Positions 21,607-33,201 of a stretch of DNA of 64,000 nucleotides are shown piece after piece; positions within the stretch are counted from its first letter, which is position 1; the number at the start of each line of letters is the position of its first letter. A program made the position numbers and the translations under genes. Location: the NCBI RefSeq assembly GCF_037975245.1, contig NC_092581.1, forward strand, positions 15,330,303 to 15,394,302, read 5' to 3'. Under the pieces are notes generated by a model, which saw nothing but the letters and a program-made list of their open reading frames with translations, had not been told where the DNA came from and made no database searches. The DNA is from Apostichopus japonicus (Eukaryota > Echinodermata > Holothuroidea > Aspidochirotida > Stichopodidae).

Positions 21607-22725
21607 CAGGGACGTCGCTAGAGTCCCCCCCCCCCCCAAATCTTGGTAAAACCAGTGACGGTAGTTGGAAAATTGGAGTGCGACAGTCGGATTTCCGACT
21701 GACGCACTCTAATTTACATAGGCCTATATTCATATATTCATGTGATTGTGAATGACCTAAATGAAAAAATCGGTCAAAATTTACCTCTAATAAGTCATAT
21801 TTACCACGTTTTCCTTGTCACTTTGAGAAATTGTATCTCGCGATGTACCATACAAACTTCGTATGATTTTGAATACTCAAATAAAAAAAAAAGTTGGTTT
21901 ATTTCTGTACTAATTTTGCTATTGGGTGGGTTGACCCTGTTCGCTATCTAGTTCAAGTGGGTTCAGTATTTATATTGTCTCTATGGTATACAATCATAGG
22001 CGTGGGATCCCAATTTGATTTTTTTTGGGGGGGGGGGGGGGGCTGTAAAGACTTGTCCGAAAAATATAACCAAAATTGTTAGCGCGTTCAATATTCTAAT
22101 GTGCATATCATATAGGCGTGCATCGGTTTTTGCATCGCATGCCAATAACATACAGACATTTTCCATGTTATTACCCTTCCTTATTGGATAGAATTATTGG
22201 GGAAGTCGTTACAATAAAAATGATAATAATAATATAGCCTAAGTTAAACCATTGATAAACTCATTGCAAACTATTTTTCTTTCAGTAGGTGCCCGAATAA
22301 ATTCTCAGCATATTGCTCATATTCACAAAAATATTTGCTTGGGGGGGGGGGGGCTGTAGTTTTCCCCTTTGTATACATTAACATAGCTTTTGTAGTTAGT
22401 AATCTATGTAGCCTTCAAGCAGATAGCGTAAACTCAGCGGTTGCTTACTTGCTTAACCAGAGAAATTAATATGTTTTTGATGAGAGGGCCAGTGGGTACA
22501 AATGTATCCAAAAAAGTTTGGAACATAAGTGCAGTCGCGAAAAATGGGGTTTCTGACTGACACTGACCGCATCGTTGATAGGTAGCGCCGGGGGGGGGGG
22601 AGGGTGGGGAGGGTGGGTACAAAGCAGCAGTCGGAAATTTTCTGGCTTCAAAACCCATCCAGCAGTTGGAATTTCAGCCACTACACCCCCCCCCCCCCAA
22701 TCAGCAGGCCTTAGCTACGTCCCTG
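21607..22725. mobile_element. hAT-like non-autonomous element with internal C/G runs
   Basis: Ends match as inverted repeats: CAGGGACGTCGCTAGAG on the left and, reverse-complemented, CAGGGACGTAGCTAAGG on the right. Flanking octamers GTAACAAC and GTCTCAAC agree at 6 of 8 positions, compatible with an aged 8-bp target duplication. It carries homopolymer C and G runs at 21625, 22028, 22340, 22590 and 22686 and no transposase. It may itself contain inserted fragments. Confidence 0.55.
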
Positions 22726-22734
22726 GTCTCAACA

Positions 22735-22739
22735 TATAT

Positions 22740-22791
<52 letters not shown>
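22735..22791. repeat. (TA)n microsatellite
   Basis: Nearly pure TA dinucleotides directly beyond the right end of the preceding hAT-like element. Confidence 0.95.
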
Positions 22792-22793
<2 letters not shown>

Positions 22794-23713
22794 CAGCAGT
22801 AAAGAACTAAGCATTGTTGAATGCTATAGTCACTCTCACTGTGCACAACCTGCAAATAACAGCCTACTACACAAGGAATTCAACATGTCAAAATGCGTAT
22901 AACAAAAGGGATACGTGCAGTGATCTCGAACACGGTCTCATGGGTCATTGAGCAACTATAGGTGAGTTCCGTATCCCCATGTGCTTTATATCCATATATA
23001 CTACACTTTATCTTATACTATTTAATATAAAAAGTTAGTTGGGCATATATGCTACAGTATGAAAAACCAAACGTTTCAAGTGGAGTGTAAGCCATTTAAC
23101 TCGACACGGTGCTTCTGCTATACTGAAAACAGTGAGATCATACCTACATGATTGTTCGCAATTCTGAATGGGAATTGGTATAACTTATTTTACAGTTGGA
23201 CATCATATAAACGGAAAACCGGTAAAACGTCTCTTAAAGTCGGAGAAAACAACTCTTTGCTGATATTTTCAAATTTCTTTGGAAGAGCCTTTTACACATG
23301 AACCGAATTCAACCTTATTTTCTGACGGATGTTAAGCCCAAGACTGGTCTCAGTATCGGTGTAAATCTCCAATTCGCCGACCGACTCAGAAGGTTTTGAT
23401 AAGGATACCTGCGTTTGTTAAACTGATCCGTCCGATCACGGATCGCTGTCATCGGCGTCCGAGGAGTAAAGAAAGAATATTAATATGATTAATAATCATT
23501 ATAAATCAAAGAAAAGAATAGAAGATAAAGCACAACTCCAAATCTACAGCCAAACACGTAAAGATATTTATCACTCAGTTATAGACGTGTGGACCACTAA
23601 GCATCGAAATTAAGATAAGAAGATGAAAATTCATTGGGCATATAGTTTCACAACATGAGCGACATCATCTATTACAATTAATCTTTTCGAGATAACAAAG
23701 ATGTGGCATAAAA
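22792..23713. other. Upstream region of UST
   Basis: No exon or repeat family is recognised. The UST promoter and 5' UTR presumably lie here. An out-of-frame ATG at 23701-23703 sits 13 bases before the chosen start. Confidence 0.4.
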
Positions 23714-24364
23714 ATGGCGGCGAGAAGCTTAGTAGATTCCCTTAAACTAACATTCACATTTCTCTTTCTAGTCTCCTCAATATTAATGGTATATCAGTTC
23801 AGTTTCTATATCAACAAGATCGTTAGCTACGGCACTCAAGAACCGATCGCCAAACAAAGAATTGATGCAAAGAGTGCAGATCTGGTGATGAGTGATCATG
23901 AAAACAATATGAATTTTATCGAGCACTATCCCGAAGGAAACCTTTCGAAAAACTCATCGAATGCCGAATCGGTATCTGTGAATGATTTGCATATTATCAC
24001 CATGACAACCATGGACACAAACAATTCGATTTGGAGAAATTCAACATTGCCTCATATAAACAAGTCAGATGCGAGTTTGGAAGCTGCAAATGATAACCTT
24101 ACTTCAGGTAAATTGCATATTGAATATTTCAAAAATAGGTTATGAGTGGATCAAGCTGTTTCGTTTAAGTAAATTGGATGTCCAGTTGACTTTATAAAGT
24201 TCCGCTGATTTGTATTTTTATTTAAATATGCACAAAATAGAGTTGAAGATACATTCGATAAATACTATGTTTAACAAATGCATTCGCAGTCCATATTCTC
24301 AGTTTGATAATGTGGAGGGGGAGGGGAGGCGACGTGGTGATAGGTGGGGGTATTATTTTACTTT

Positions 24365-24410
<46 letters not shown>

Positions 24411-24699
24411 TGGCGTAGGAAGGTACTTTTGAGTGGGGGGGGGGGGGCTGAAGACTGCAGATGCAATTTGGTGCAATATAGCACACTTCAACACCTACTC
24501 CATTTTGTAAATAATTTTGCATTTTCACCTGGCCTTAGATGCAATTTGGTGCTCCAAATGAGATTTTTTGCTCATTTGGAAATGAAAAAGGGGTTTTCTG
24601 ACTTGCGGAGCGGGGGGGGGTGGCGGAATGATACTTCCGCCCCCATATATTTCACTGGAGGGCTGGCGCACCCCCCTCCAGCCCCCCGGTTCTTACGCC

Positions 24700-24754
<55 letters not shown>

Positions 24755-27700
24755 ATATATATACATTTTGGTACATTACATGTCTACACATTCTGGGTCT
24801 TACTTTTCTATCTTTAGATAAGTTGGGTTTAGGACCTGCTGATATCCAGAATCGATTTGATGTAAACATATCGTCTATATACGGTAAATTCTTTCCTGGG
24901 AGGGTAAGTGAGCTTTTCAAAGTTGATATACGTATGTAAGTAACAAGTTCAGCTATGCTAACCGAGTAGCAGACATCTATATATGCTGCATGTCTTTCTT
25001 TCTGGGGGGGGGGGGGGGGCATGGGGAAGGAATTGGCCGTACTGCAGAACTGTGTATAATATATGCTTATACACACGGTGACGCTGTTTCCAGCTAATTT
25101 GTCGGCCACCGAGCGTGGCAGGTCAAAATCTGAGTGTGGTCAGGGCAGCCTCCGAACCCGTGTGGATATACGAACCTTAAGCTCACCTCTAGAATAAACT
25201 TATAACGTGAAAACGAAATTTGTATGTGTATATTTACTTTGATATCATTAAAGTACGACTTAAAGGCCTGTATAGGCCTACACCGGTTGCCGTGCACATC
25301 AGTCGAAAAATTGTAACAGACGAATAAAAGTAACAAACATAATGAAATCAACGCGATTATGTACGTGGGATTAATCTGAACGGTGCACGCTTAATCCCTC
25401 TTTACCTGTATCATTGGAATATGATAATTTTTACATGTTTTTTCTTCATCTTCTTTCAGGATCAATCATTAGTGTACAACAGGGTTCCCAAGTGCGGAAG
25501 TAGGACATTTATAGATATAGCTAACATGCTTGCCAAACGACGCAGTGGCCTCGGAAAGCCACTAGTAGTTATTAATCGAAAACTTAAATCGGTTGGTGCA
25601 CGTTTTGTGAAATAACCTTTTTTTTCCTTGATTGTTCTATATAATTAGGATATATTATAGTTATATGTATGAGGCCGTGATTATGATAATTTGTTGTCCA
25701 AATGAGTGTACTTATATATAGACTTCACTACTCTACCGGGGGGGGGGGGCGGGGGGAGGAGCTGAGCGGAGGTTCAATCTTTGGGCTGGGGGTGCCGAGG
25801 AGCAGAGTATATATAGTAGAAATCTACGAGGGGATGGGATACAAAACTTCGAGGGGTAACGGGGTTCATGTGACTCCTAATTTGACGGGCCAAACGACAC
25901 AGCTACCTCACAACTTTCTTATGCACAAGAAGGAAAACTCGAAATGAAACGAGATTGAATTGTCAATTTTTCAGGTCATCTTCAAAGAGTCATTTTCAAA
26001 ACCTTAAAAGAGGTCACGTAGTCAAGTGCAACACACATTTCAATTAGAAACGTATAAGGCTTGAATATCCTTCATCAGATAACCCGTTGACATTGCATTG
26101 TAAATTTGTCAACTTAACAAGTGGTATTTGATTGTCACCCTAAAGGATGGTTCATAAGAAGATAAAAAAGAACATATTTTCGGTTGAGTTATAAGAATTT
26201 TCTCTTTGTAGTTCAGCCTGATATTGGAACATTCGAGAGTTTAGCCATTAGGTGAATATCTTGAAAACCAGAATAGCTATACTCGATAGCACTCAGATTT
26301 TACGTTGTCTTTTCTTGAACTATAACACATCAATGATAGAATTCTGCTTAAAGTCATTATTTAAATTGTTCTATGGTGCAGAAAATAAAAAGCAAGAAAC
26401 GACAGAATAAAGAATTCCACCCTCCGTATCAAGATATATTGCGGGACCGTCTACTGAAGACAAAGATTGGTTCACTGATACACGGGCATGTTTACTATGT
26501 AGACTTTAATGGAGATGAACGACTTCAACCGTAAGTATAAAAAACGGCTAATTATGGAAATCAAATATTATAAAGTAGTGTTTTGAGGTTGGTTAAATTA
26601 CCATGTGCCAACAATCAAGCATATCAACTCAGACCGCGATGTTAATCCCCTGCTACAGTTCTCCTGCCCCTGCCGGACGCCCTCTCGTTAGGCCTCATAT
26701 ACAGTGGTTGTACAAATTAAAAGCATTGTGCATTCGATCTCAATGGTCTAAATAGTCCTTCTTTAGAAAAACTCAAACCGAAACATCCATGTTCGTGTAA
26801 CAAAACGTTAGCCTGGCGCATGCGAGAGCAAATGTCTTGATCTTAATATGAAGCCTACAGAGTGAACAAATTTCGTTAACCATGATAATGGTGCAGTATG
26901 CATGGTGATTGCATATAGGTCTCGCACCACAATTAATTGTTCCATTGACTTACACACTAAACTTGTCACATTCAAGACCTGCCAAAGCATAGATAGAAGT
27001 TTTCAACTGGAATATGTTACCCACCACATGACAGCTGAGATCTTGGCCTATCGCGACACTTGCAAATTTTCATATCATGACCGTTTAGATTTTGAGCTCG
27101 AAAAGACAAGTTTAGCATACTGAACCTCAGCCCTTCCATCTGCTCGCTCGGAATAATATACATTTAACCAAAGGTTTTCTAATATGGTTTATATCACCTT
27201 CGATCCTCCCTATTTCCACATCATCTGTACTTTAAATTATGTTCTTTCTGATAAAGGCAGAACAAACAATGATCGTAACTGATAATATGCTAAAACAAGC
27301 ATTACCTTAGGCACTTTTACCTCTTTTTTCCGACAATGATTAACATTTCGAGCTGGATGTACACTACTCTACTTGTGGTGCGATATCTATAGTATAATAT
27401 AGCCCAACATATAATCAGTACAATCATAGTACACTTACGAACGAAAAGGCAACTATATACAGTTGCCCGCTCATGCATGCGTTCGATTGATACTTTCATA
27501 TCGACCAAAACGATAGCAAAGACCGGACACCTTGTTTAGGTTTGGATTTTTCATTTGCTCGATCTGTGCGAATCGGGTTCAAAACTTGCCAAAAGTGCAA
27601 CATCATGGTTGTGTACCGACAAAATATTTGTAGAGTTAAAGATTGGTTAGTTCGTTTTTATTATGGATACATAATTGTGCTTTAATTTTCCGGCAGCGCA

Positions 27701-30700
27701 GGGTATGGTATACGATTGGATCACTTTATGGGATTGATGATATTGTGATGCCGTTGGTCATCATATCTGTCGCCCTCTATTTATTAAGGCTACATGTCAC
27801 CGTTTTTAGCCACATGTGCTTTCTATGTGGACAGTGACGTAATATAGGTCACGTGACGTCTGTCCATCAGCTCAGGGGGATCAGATCTCGAGACTTTCGT
27901 TCTGAATCGTTCGGTTCGATAGTAGCCCTGGTTTCGTTCATTGTGGTCGTATTTGTATCTAATTCGTATTCGTCTTTTGTACGTATCGTTATAGGACTCT
28001 ACTTCGGTATTGAGACCTCGTTTGTGACTATTTTCGTTTAAGTCCATGCATGTTTTTGTAGATATTATTGAGGGTTTCATGCCGATGCATTGTGGCTGAT
28101 TGTAGTAATAGATTACCGAAACCTCAGCGTTCGTTCTTTACTCGTTTATCTATGTGTTATATTCTCTGCATGTAATAGGTTCAAGGCTCGTCGCTTCTAA
28201 CACAGAACCATTCAAGCCGCATTTGTTTCCATATCACCGCACCAGCCTTCGGTTGGGAATATTTAGGCTCCCCGGAATCTTAGACTGAGTAAACGTTACA
28301 ATATGATAGACTCTGATATGTTCAGGTCTTACGACCTGGGAGGGTGTCATGGGATCAATTTTCCCAGCTATCGAGAATAAACACCTTTTAGTGGAGGCAG
28401 GGTGATCCACCCTGCTGCCAATAGATTCATGTTTGGTCGATGTGTTTGGACAATTATAAACATCTGTAGTATCAAATGTCTTCACAACCCCCCCCCCTCC
28501 CAACCCCCACCACCATCGAACGTTAATACTGATGTCCCAGTTTGGATCAGATTTATTTTTTTAGGTTGTTTTCTTGACACCATCTCTGTGATGCTTTTTT
28601 TTTCCCTTTCAGGGAAAGAAGACCAGTATACTTCAATATAATTCGAGACCCCATCGACCGATTAGTCTCACAGTATTACTTCGCACGTAACGGAGACAGA
28701 AAGTTCTCAAATATGCAAAAACTTCACAATATCTTCCAAGGATTACTAACAAATGAGGTAAATAAAGCAAGATCTATATTACCTCCGCTCGGCAAATTCC
28801 TCTTGTCACCCACATCATCCCTTCACCTTCCAACTATATATCATGTAGATCCAATCATATATCATTATAAGCGACCTCGATTTTATATTAGTTATCACTG
28901 ATCACATTAGTTGGATTAAGGAGGAATTTTCTTAGGCGTTCGAAAAACCCGTGACCTTCATCCGTACATCTGTTCTTATAATTGACCTTGCGGCCCATGG
29001 GTGGACTGAGGCATAACCCATGCTGCAGGTCAAGCCGATCCGGGGCGGCAACGCTGGGGCTTTGTAACAAGCATCGCTTTGGTGGCGTCGCCGGGGCCTC
29101 GAACCCAGCGGTGTATCAGCCTCCCAGCCGGTAAACCAGTAGGCGCTCCCTTGACCCATTTGCTCTCGTCAGGCTGCACCCCCCCCTCCCCCACCCTTCT
29201 GTCCATGCATCTACTGCGTGAAGTACTTATACCTTATCGTAATTTGATGTATCTCTATTACAGACGATAAATGACTGTGTTTTTCGCTCTCGGCCAGAGT
29301 GTGTCAGCCAAACAGCCCGTGCTCATATTTTGAGATACTTCTGTGGATACGATCCATGGTGTGCGTAAGTATATGCTATGACAAAACCGGTGTTATCAGA
29401 AGCGTTCCGGACGGCGGATACTGAAAATCCAAATAGTCAAACTTTCGTGCACTTTTGTGTACTCTATGCTATTGTAACTTACCTGCACAACTACCTTTTT
29501 AACGACGAACTATATTATTGGAAAATATCTCCAAAACAGTGTTTGTCACTTACGATGTGAACCACTGGCGGATCCAAGGGGGGGCCAAGGGGGGCCATGG
29601 CCCCCCCCCCCAAAGGTGAGCCAAAAAGTGTTTCCGAACATCCGCTAAATCATATGATTGGAAATTAAAAAAATCGAGAGGAATAGCAGTGGTAGACTAG
29701 TCTAAACCTTTTCGTTTTCTGGTTTAAAATTAAATGCAGAGCTCCCAACTGACCCGCAATTCGCGGGAATTAGACCCGCATTCTAACACCCAAACCCGCT
29801 GACCCGCACAAGCGTCCGAAAAAACCGCATTGTAATTGTCAAGTATACATAAAAAAATTTGCATCAAATTTTGACTTAGCAACCATCATTTCTTTAGCAT
29901 TTAGCATAAAAGAGTATAAAACCTCTTTTACAACATCATTTGAACCTCAAATTAGCCTATATTTCTTTTCATTCATTGTGTTATAATCTATTACCCATGG
30001 CGTCAAGGGCGGCGGAAGCACTTTTAATCTGGGGGGGGGGGGGGCACCGACAATTAAAGGGCACTTTGCAGAATTTCGATTGGACTGATGCAGCCTGATA
30101 TTTAGTACCCTTTATAACTCTTATTGTATTATCTTATTTGCGTATACACATCACTCCATCAACCCCCCCCCCCCCCCAAAAGAAAAATGCATACTAGCAC
30201 TGCAATATCCAATGTGCAAATTGGGAAACAAGGAACAAGTTTTCTTTTGAGACAAAATGAGGTGAAATCATGCTAGTTGCTAATGTAGGAATCTTCCTAA
30301 TTAGAGTTTATTTCTTGTTAATATCTTAACAAGTTTTTTCCACTTGAAATAGCTTTGAGTTTGACCCACAGAAATTCATTAAAAGTCAGGCGTAGCCAGG
30401 ATTTGCAAAGTTGTATGCACGACTTTCTGAGCGTAGCGCCACCATCGGTTGGCGCGGAGCGTACAAGAAAATTTTTGGTTTTACAAACCCCTCAGATGGC
30501 CGGAAACGGCCCTTCCCGAGTGTTCATTCTGGTTCCCTGGCCTCTTGCTAACTTGCACATTTTTAACCTGAGGAAAAGTGTGGGGGGGGGGGGGGGGCAC
30601 GTGCCCCCTGTGCCCCCCGGTTCCGCCGCCCTTGCATGGCGTCTTCTCTCGCAATATCTTCTATGCTTGCATGTTCTTGCGAAGCAGTAGGCCTAATGGA

Positions 30701-31759
30701 AGCAGGATCGAATCGGCGGTGTGACAGTTGCTCGGCGCCTGCTCCGTATATCTTTGAACTTATCGAACTTATTGAAAGAGAAGGCTTTCTATAAGTATAG
30801 ATGTAGAATGATTAAGTAACTACCTAACTTATGCAAAAATGGATGACATACAAGGTTTTGATAAGCTTCAAGTTGACGTTAGCCACTTCTTTCTTCTCCA
30901 GGGAGCCTACCGAGCTGGCATTAAACACAGCTCAACGTCATCTCGCTGAGAACTACGTTGTGGTAGGAGTGGCGGAGGAATATCTCGATTTCTTGAAAGT
31001 TTTGGAAAAATTATTACCCGGATATTTTACAGGAATTGTTGAACAGTACCAGCTATATACCAAACGTAAGTATCTCAACTTGTTAACATTTAAAACTTCA
31101 ATAATGGGACGACCCAAATTGTCAGTAGGCCTAAGTAAAGAGAACTCAAAGTTTTACACTTTTATTTATTTTTTTTTTAAGTTTAGGACTCCAAATTATT
31201 CCCGGCTTAATTTTATGATCCGTCTGAAAGGGAATAAAAGCGTAGAAAAGACATAACATTAACTATGGATTCATTCTTACCGATCTTGCAAACTTGTGAG
31301 GGGGACCGCAACGTCGGCAATGACTATAACGCGTATCGCAAAGTCGGTAATTACTATTACGGTTACATTCGTCCAACACGGCAGCATACATAAACGTTGT
31401 ACTCAAAGCCGAAGCCAAAGTGAAAAAGACATTAATCAGATCACACATCCGGAGTCTATGCATGCTAAGTTCTTCTATACCGCCCTCATTACCTTTCAGA
31501 GGAAACAATTCATACTGTAGTTTTGATTGAGTTGTTTGCAGACACATAAAATTTCGAAATTCAAATGAACAAGTTTCTCTGTTATTATTTTTTACATTGT
31601 ATAGGTGGTGAGACGAAGAAAAGTCAAGCAAAAGGCAAGGTTCCTCCAACGGAGGAAGTAAGAAGGAAACTGAAGGACCTGTTGGAGATTGAATATAAGT
31701 TTTATAATTATACGCGGGAAAAATTTCACAGATTAAAACTGTCTCTTGGAATAACGTAG
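23714..31759 (+). CDS. UST: Uronyl 2-O-sulfotransferase (UST/Pipe family)
   Basis: Eight exons: 23714-24107, 24818-24903, 25460-25591, 26382-26530, 28613-28757, 29264-29364, 30902-31065 and 31605-31759. They encode 441 aa (human UST about 406). The enzyme transfers sulfate from PAPS to the 2-OH of uronic acids in chondroitin/dermatan sulfate in the Golgi. Residues 8-33 form a signal-anchor segment (type II membrane protein), followed by a stem with about seven N-glycosylation sequons. The 5'-phosphosulfate loop is VPKCGSRT (about 169-176) and the 3'-phosphate site is IIRDPIDRLVS (263-273). HGHVYYVDF (238-246) carries the expected catalytic-base histidine by analogy with HS2ST. The C-terminal block EYKFYNYTREKFHRLK matches UST better than HS2ST. 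All junctions are GT-AG; the exon 3 donor (TCG|GTTGGT) is weak. HS2ST1 is the less likely alternative. Confidence 0.92.
24361..24766. repeat. (TA)n microsatellite split by a MITE
   Basis: TA dinucleotides flank the element at 24408-24703 on both sides, with a short CA stretch on the left. The microsatellite clearly pre-dates the insertion. Confidence 0.9.
24408..24703 (+). mobile_element. hAT-type MITE, copy 1 (UST intron 1)
   Basis: Starts CAGTGGCGTAGGAAGGTAC and ends CGGTTCTTACGCCCTTT. Flanked by TATATATA on both sides, consistent with an 8-bp hAT target duplication but uninformative inside a TA repeat. Internal sequence (GATGCAATTTGGTGC, GGTTTTCTGACTTGC) matches the copies at 36756 and 63526. 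No coding capacity. Confidence 0.85.
28960..29165 (-). mobile_element. Possible SINE fragment (UST intron 5)
   Basis: On the minus strand, CTGGTTTACCGGCTGGGAGG followed by a B-box-like GGGTTCGAGGCC resembles a tRNA-derived head, followed by a GC-rich body unlike its AT-rich surroundings. No clean tail or target duplication found. Confidence 0.35.
29572..29640. mobile_element. End of a G-run DNA transposon relic (UST intron 6)
   Basis: CACTGGCGGATCCAAGG followed by G and C runs resembles the left ends of hAT-like elements in this window. No matching right end was found, so this is a fragment. Confidence 0.35.
30004..30634. mobile_element. hAT-like element, GGGCGGCG family, copy 1 (UST intron 6)
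   Basis: Perfect 14-bp terminal inverted repeat (CAAGGGCGGCGGAA) and a perfect 8-bp target duplication CATGGCGT at 29996-30003 and 30635-30642. The length is 631 bp, without transposase. The interior near 30430-30520 matches, in opposite orientation, the interior of the element at 59836-60660. Confidence 0.85.
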
Positions 31760-31884
31760 ACGGGCAGTCATTATCATCATCTTCACTGAAAACATTATCA
31801 CTAAAGAACATTCGAAGAGATGAGTCGACGGAAGGGAAATGTGTCCAAACGTCTGTGCTGGATGAACTAACTGCAACACTATCT

Positions 31885-32480
31885 CACGGTGTTATCTATC
31901 GGTTATCAGTTTTCTGAAAGAGGACATCGTAGTTAGGCTTTATAAGCAGTTGGTTATGCATAATCTGGAGTATGCTGTGCAGGCTTGGAATCCATATTTT
32001 GCTAAGGATAAGGAAGTACTTGAAAAGGTGCAGAGGAGGGCTACTATAGGATGATTAGTTCCTTAAAGAGTGTTCCTTATTATAGGCGGTTACAACTGTT
32101 GAATCTCACCACGCTGGAGCTTACGTAGGGACTTGATTCAGGTTTTCAAGATTGTGTATGTTTTTGACAATTTATCCTTTACCGGCTTTTTCATGTTTGC
32201 TAACAGTAGTTGTACCAGAGGTCATTGTCTTAAACTCCAAAAGTCACAAAGCAGGATTAATATTCGGCATAACTTTTTTCTAATAGGGTTGTGAATGTGT
32301 TGAACGGTTTGCCTGAGAAAGTTGTACCTGCAAGTAGTGTCAATTGGTTTAAGAATGCTTTGGACAAGCATTTTAAGCATTGTAATCGGGTCTGAGTGTT
32401 TTTGTGTCTTCAGTTTTTTCTCTCTCCTATAGGGTCCTTGCTGGGGACTTGAGTGTCCCTCCTGATCCTTTTCTTCTACT
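31885..32480 (+). pseudogene. Non-LTR retrotransposon 3' fragment (CR1/L2-like reverse transcriptase C-terminus)
   Basis: Plus-strand translation with frame breaks gives LEYAVQAWNPYFAKDKEVLE and EKVQRRAT, then VNVLNGLPEKVVPASSVN and FKNALDKHFK. These are the conserved blocks after the polymerase domain of CR1/L2/Jockey-type LINEs. Several stops and frameshifts show it is dead. It begins about 125 bp after the UST stop codon and may be part of that transcript's 3' UTR. The end is TTAACTAAACTAAAC. Confidence 0.8.
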
Positions 32481-33009
32481 TAACTAAACTAAACTATCGT
32501 ATATTACTATCTCAATGTGTTATCTATCGTATATCACTATTGGGTCTCCGAAATATCATGTGCAAAGTTCTAACCGGTAAAACAATGCAAAGAAATCAAA
32601 TTCAAATCATTTATTCAACTAATGTATACAAATATTACACATCGATAATCAAAACGTTCCTTTTGCTCCGTAATAAATATGAGTAAGAATTTATAAAAAA
32701 TATGTGATGAAGATATATAAAAACTATGTAAGAATATACAAATTTAAGAAGTGTTTAAAGGTATGCCAAAAAATGAAAGAAGTGTAAGAGATCTAAAAAG
32801 TGCAGAAAACATTTGTTAAAATATGTAGAAAAAGGCTGAAAGGTCTTTTGAAAAGCAGATTGACATGGAGTTGTCGATAATTTTCGTCCAATAATTAACA
32901 GAAGAACTGTCAAGTGAAAACAAATGCCGGTCAAAAAACAGAATTTTGTTTGAAACAATGAGGTCTATTTGACTTTTGATCGTTTTGTAAAGTCTCCAGG
33001 TGTTCGGCA

Positions 33010-33201
33010 CTAATCTCCGAGTTGTTTTTCAAGGTGGACGGCCCCAGTTTCGGGGAAGGGTCTTTCCGCAAACTGAAGGGCACGCAAAACCGAAGCACCG
33101 ACTAGCAGAAAATGCACAAATGTTCCTGTTATACCAACAAGATCCTCCTCTGTCCACTTGGGAAAGGAGTGAAGCTTAATTCCTAAACCTACCAACGCCA
33201 T
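33010..33201 (-). CDS. Short hypothetical open frame, 63 aa
   Basis: Single minus-strand frame starting MALVGLGIKLHSF with a hydrophobic central part (GTFVHFLLVGASVL) that could be a membrane segment. A minus-strand AATAAA at about 32609-32614 lies downstream. No family recognised, no splice partners identified; it could be part of an old mobile element. Real coding status is doubtful. Confidence 0.15.
   Translation of the reverse strand: MALVGLGIKLHSFPKWTEEDLVGITGTFVHFLLVGASVLRALQFAERPFPETGAVHLEKQLGD

Noticed and set aside
24210-24821. 203-codon frame on the plus strand
   Set aside because: It reads through a TA microsatellite and the MITE; the Ile-Tyr runs are the microsatellite translated.
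30355-30690. 111-codon plus-strand frame
   Set aside because: It crosses the right end and target duplication of the hAT-like element and includes the G-run; no domain.
31263-31811. 182-codon minus-strand frame
   Set aside because: It is antisense to the last UST exon and its flank; the sense frame is the well-supported sulfotransferase.
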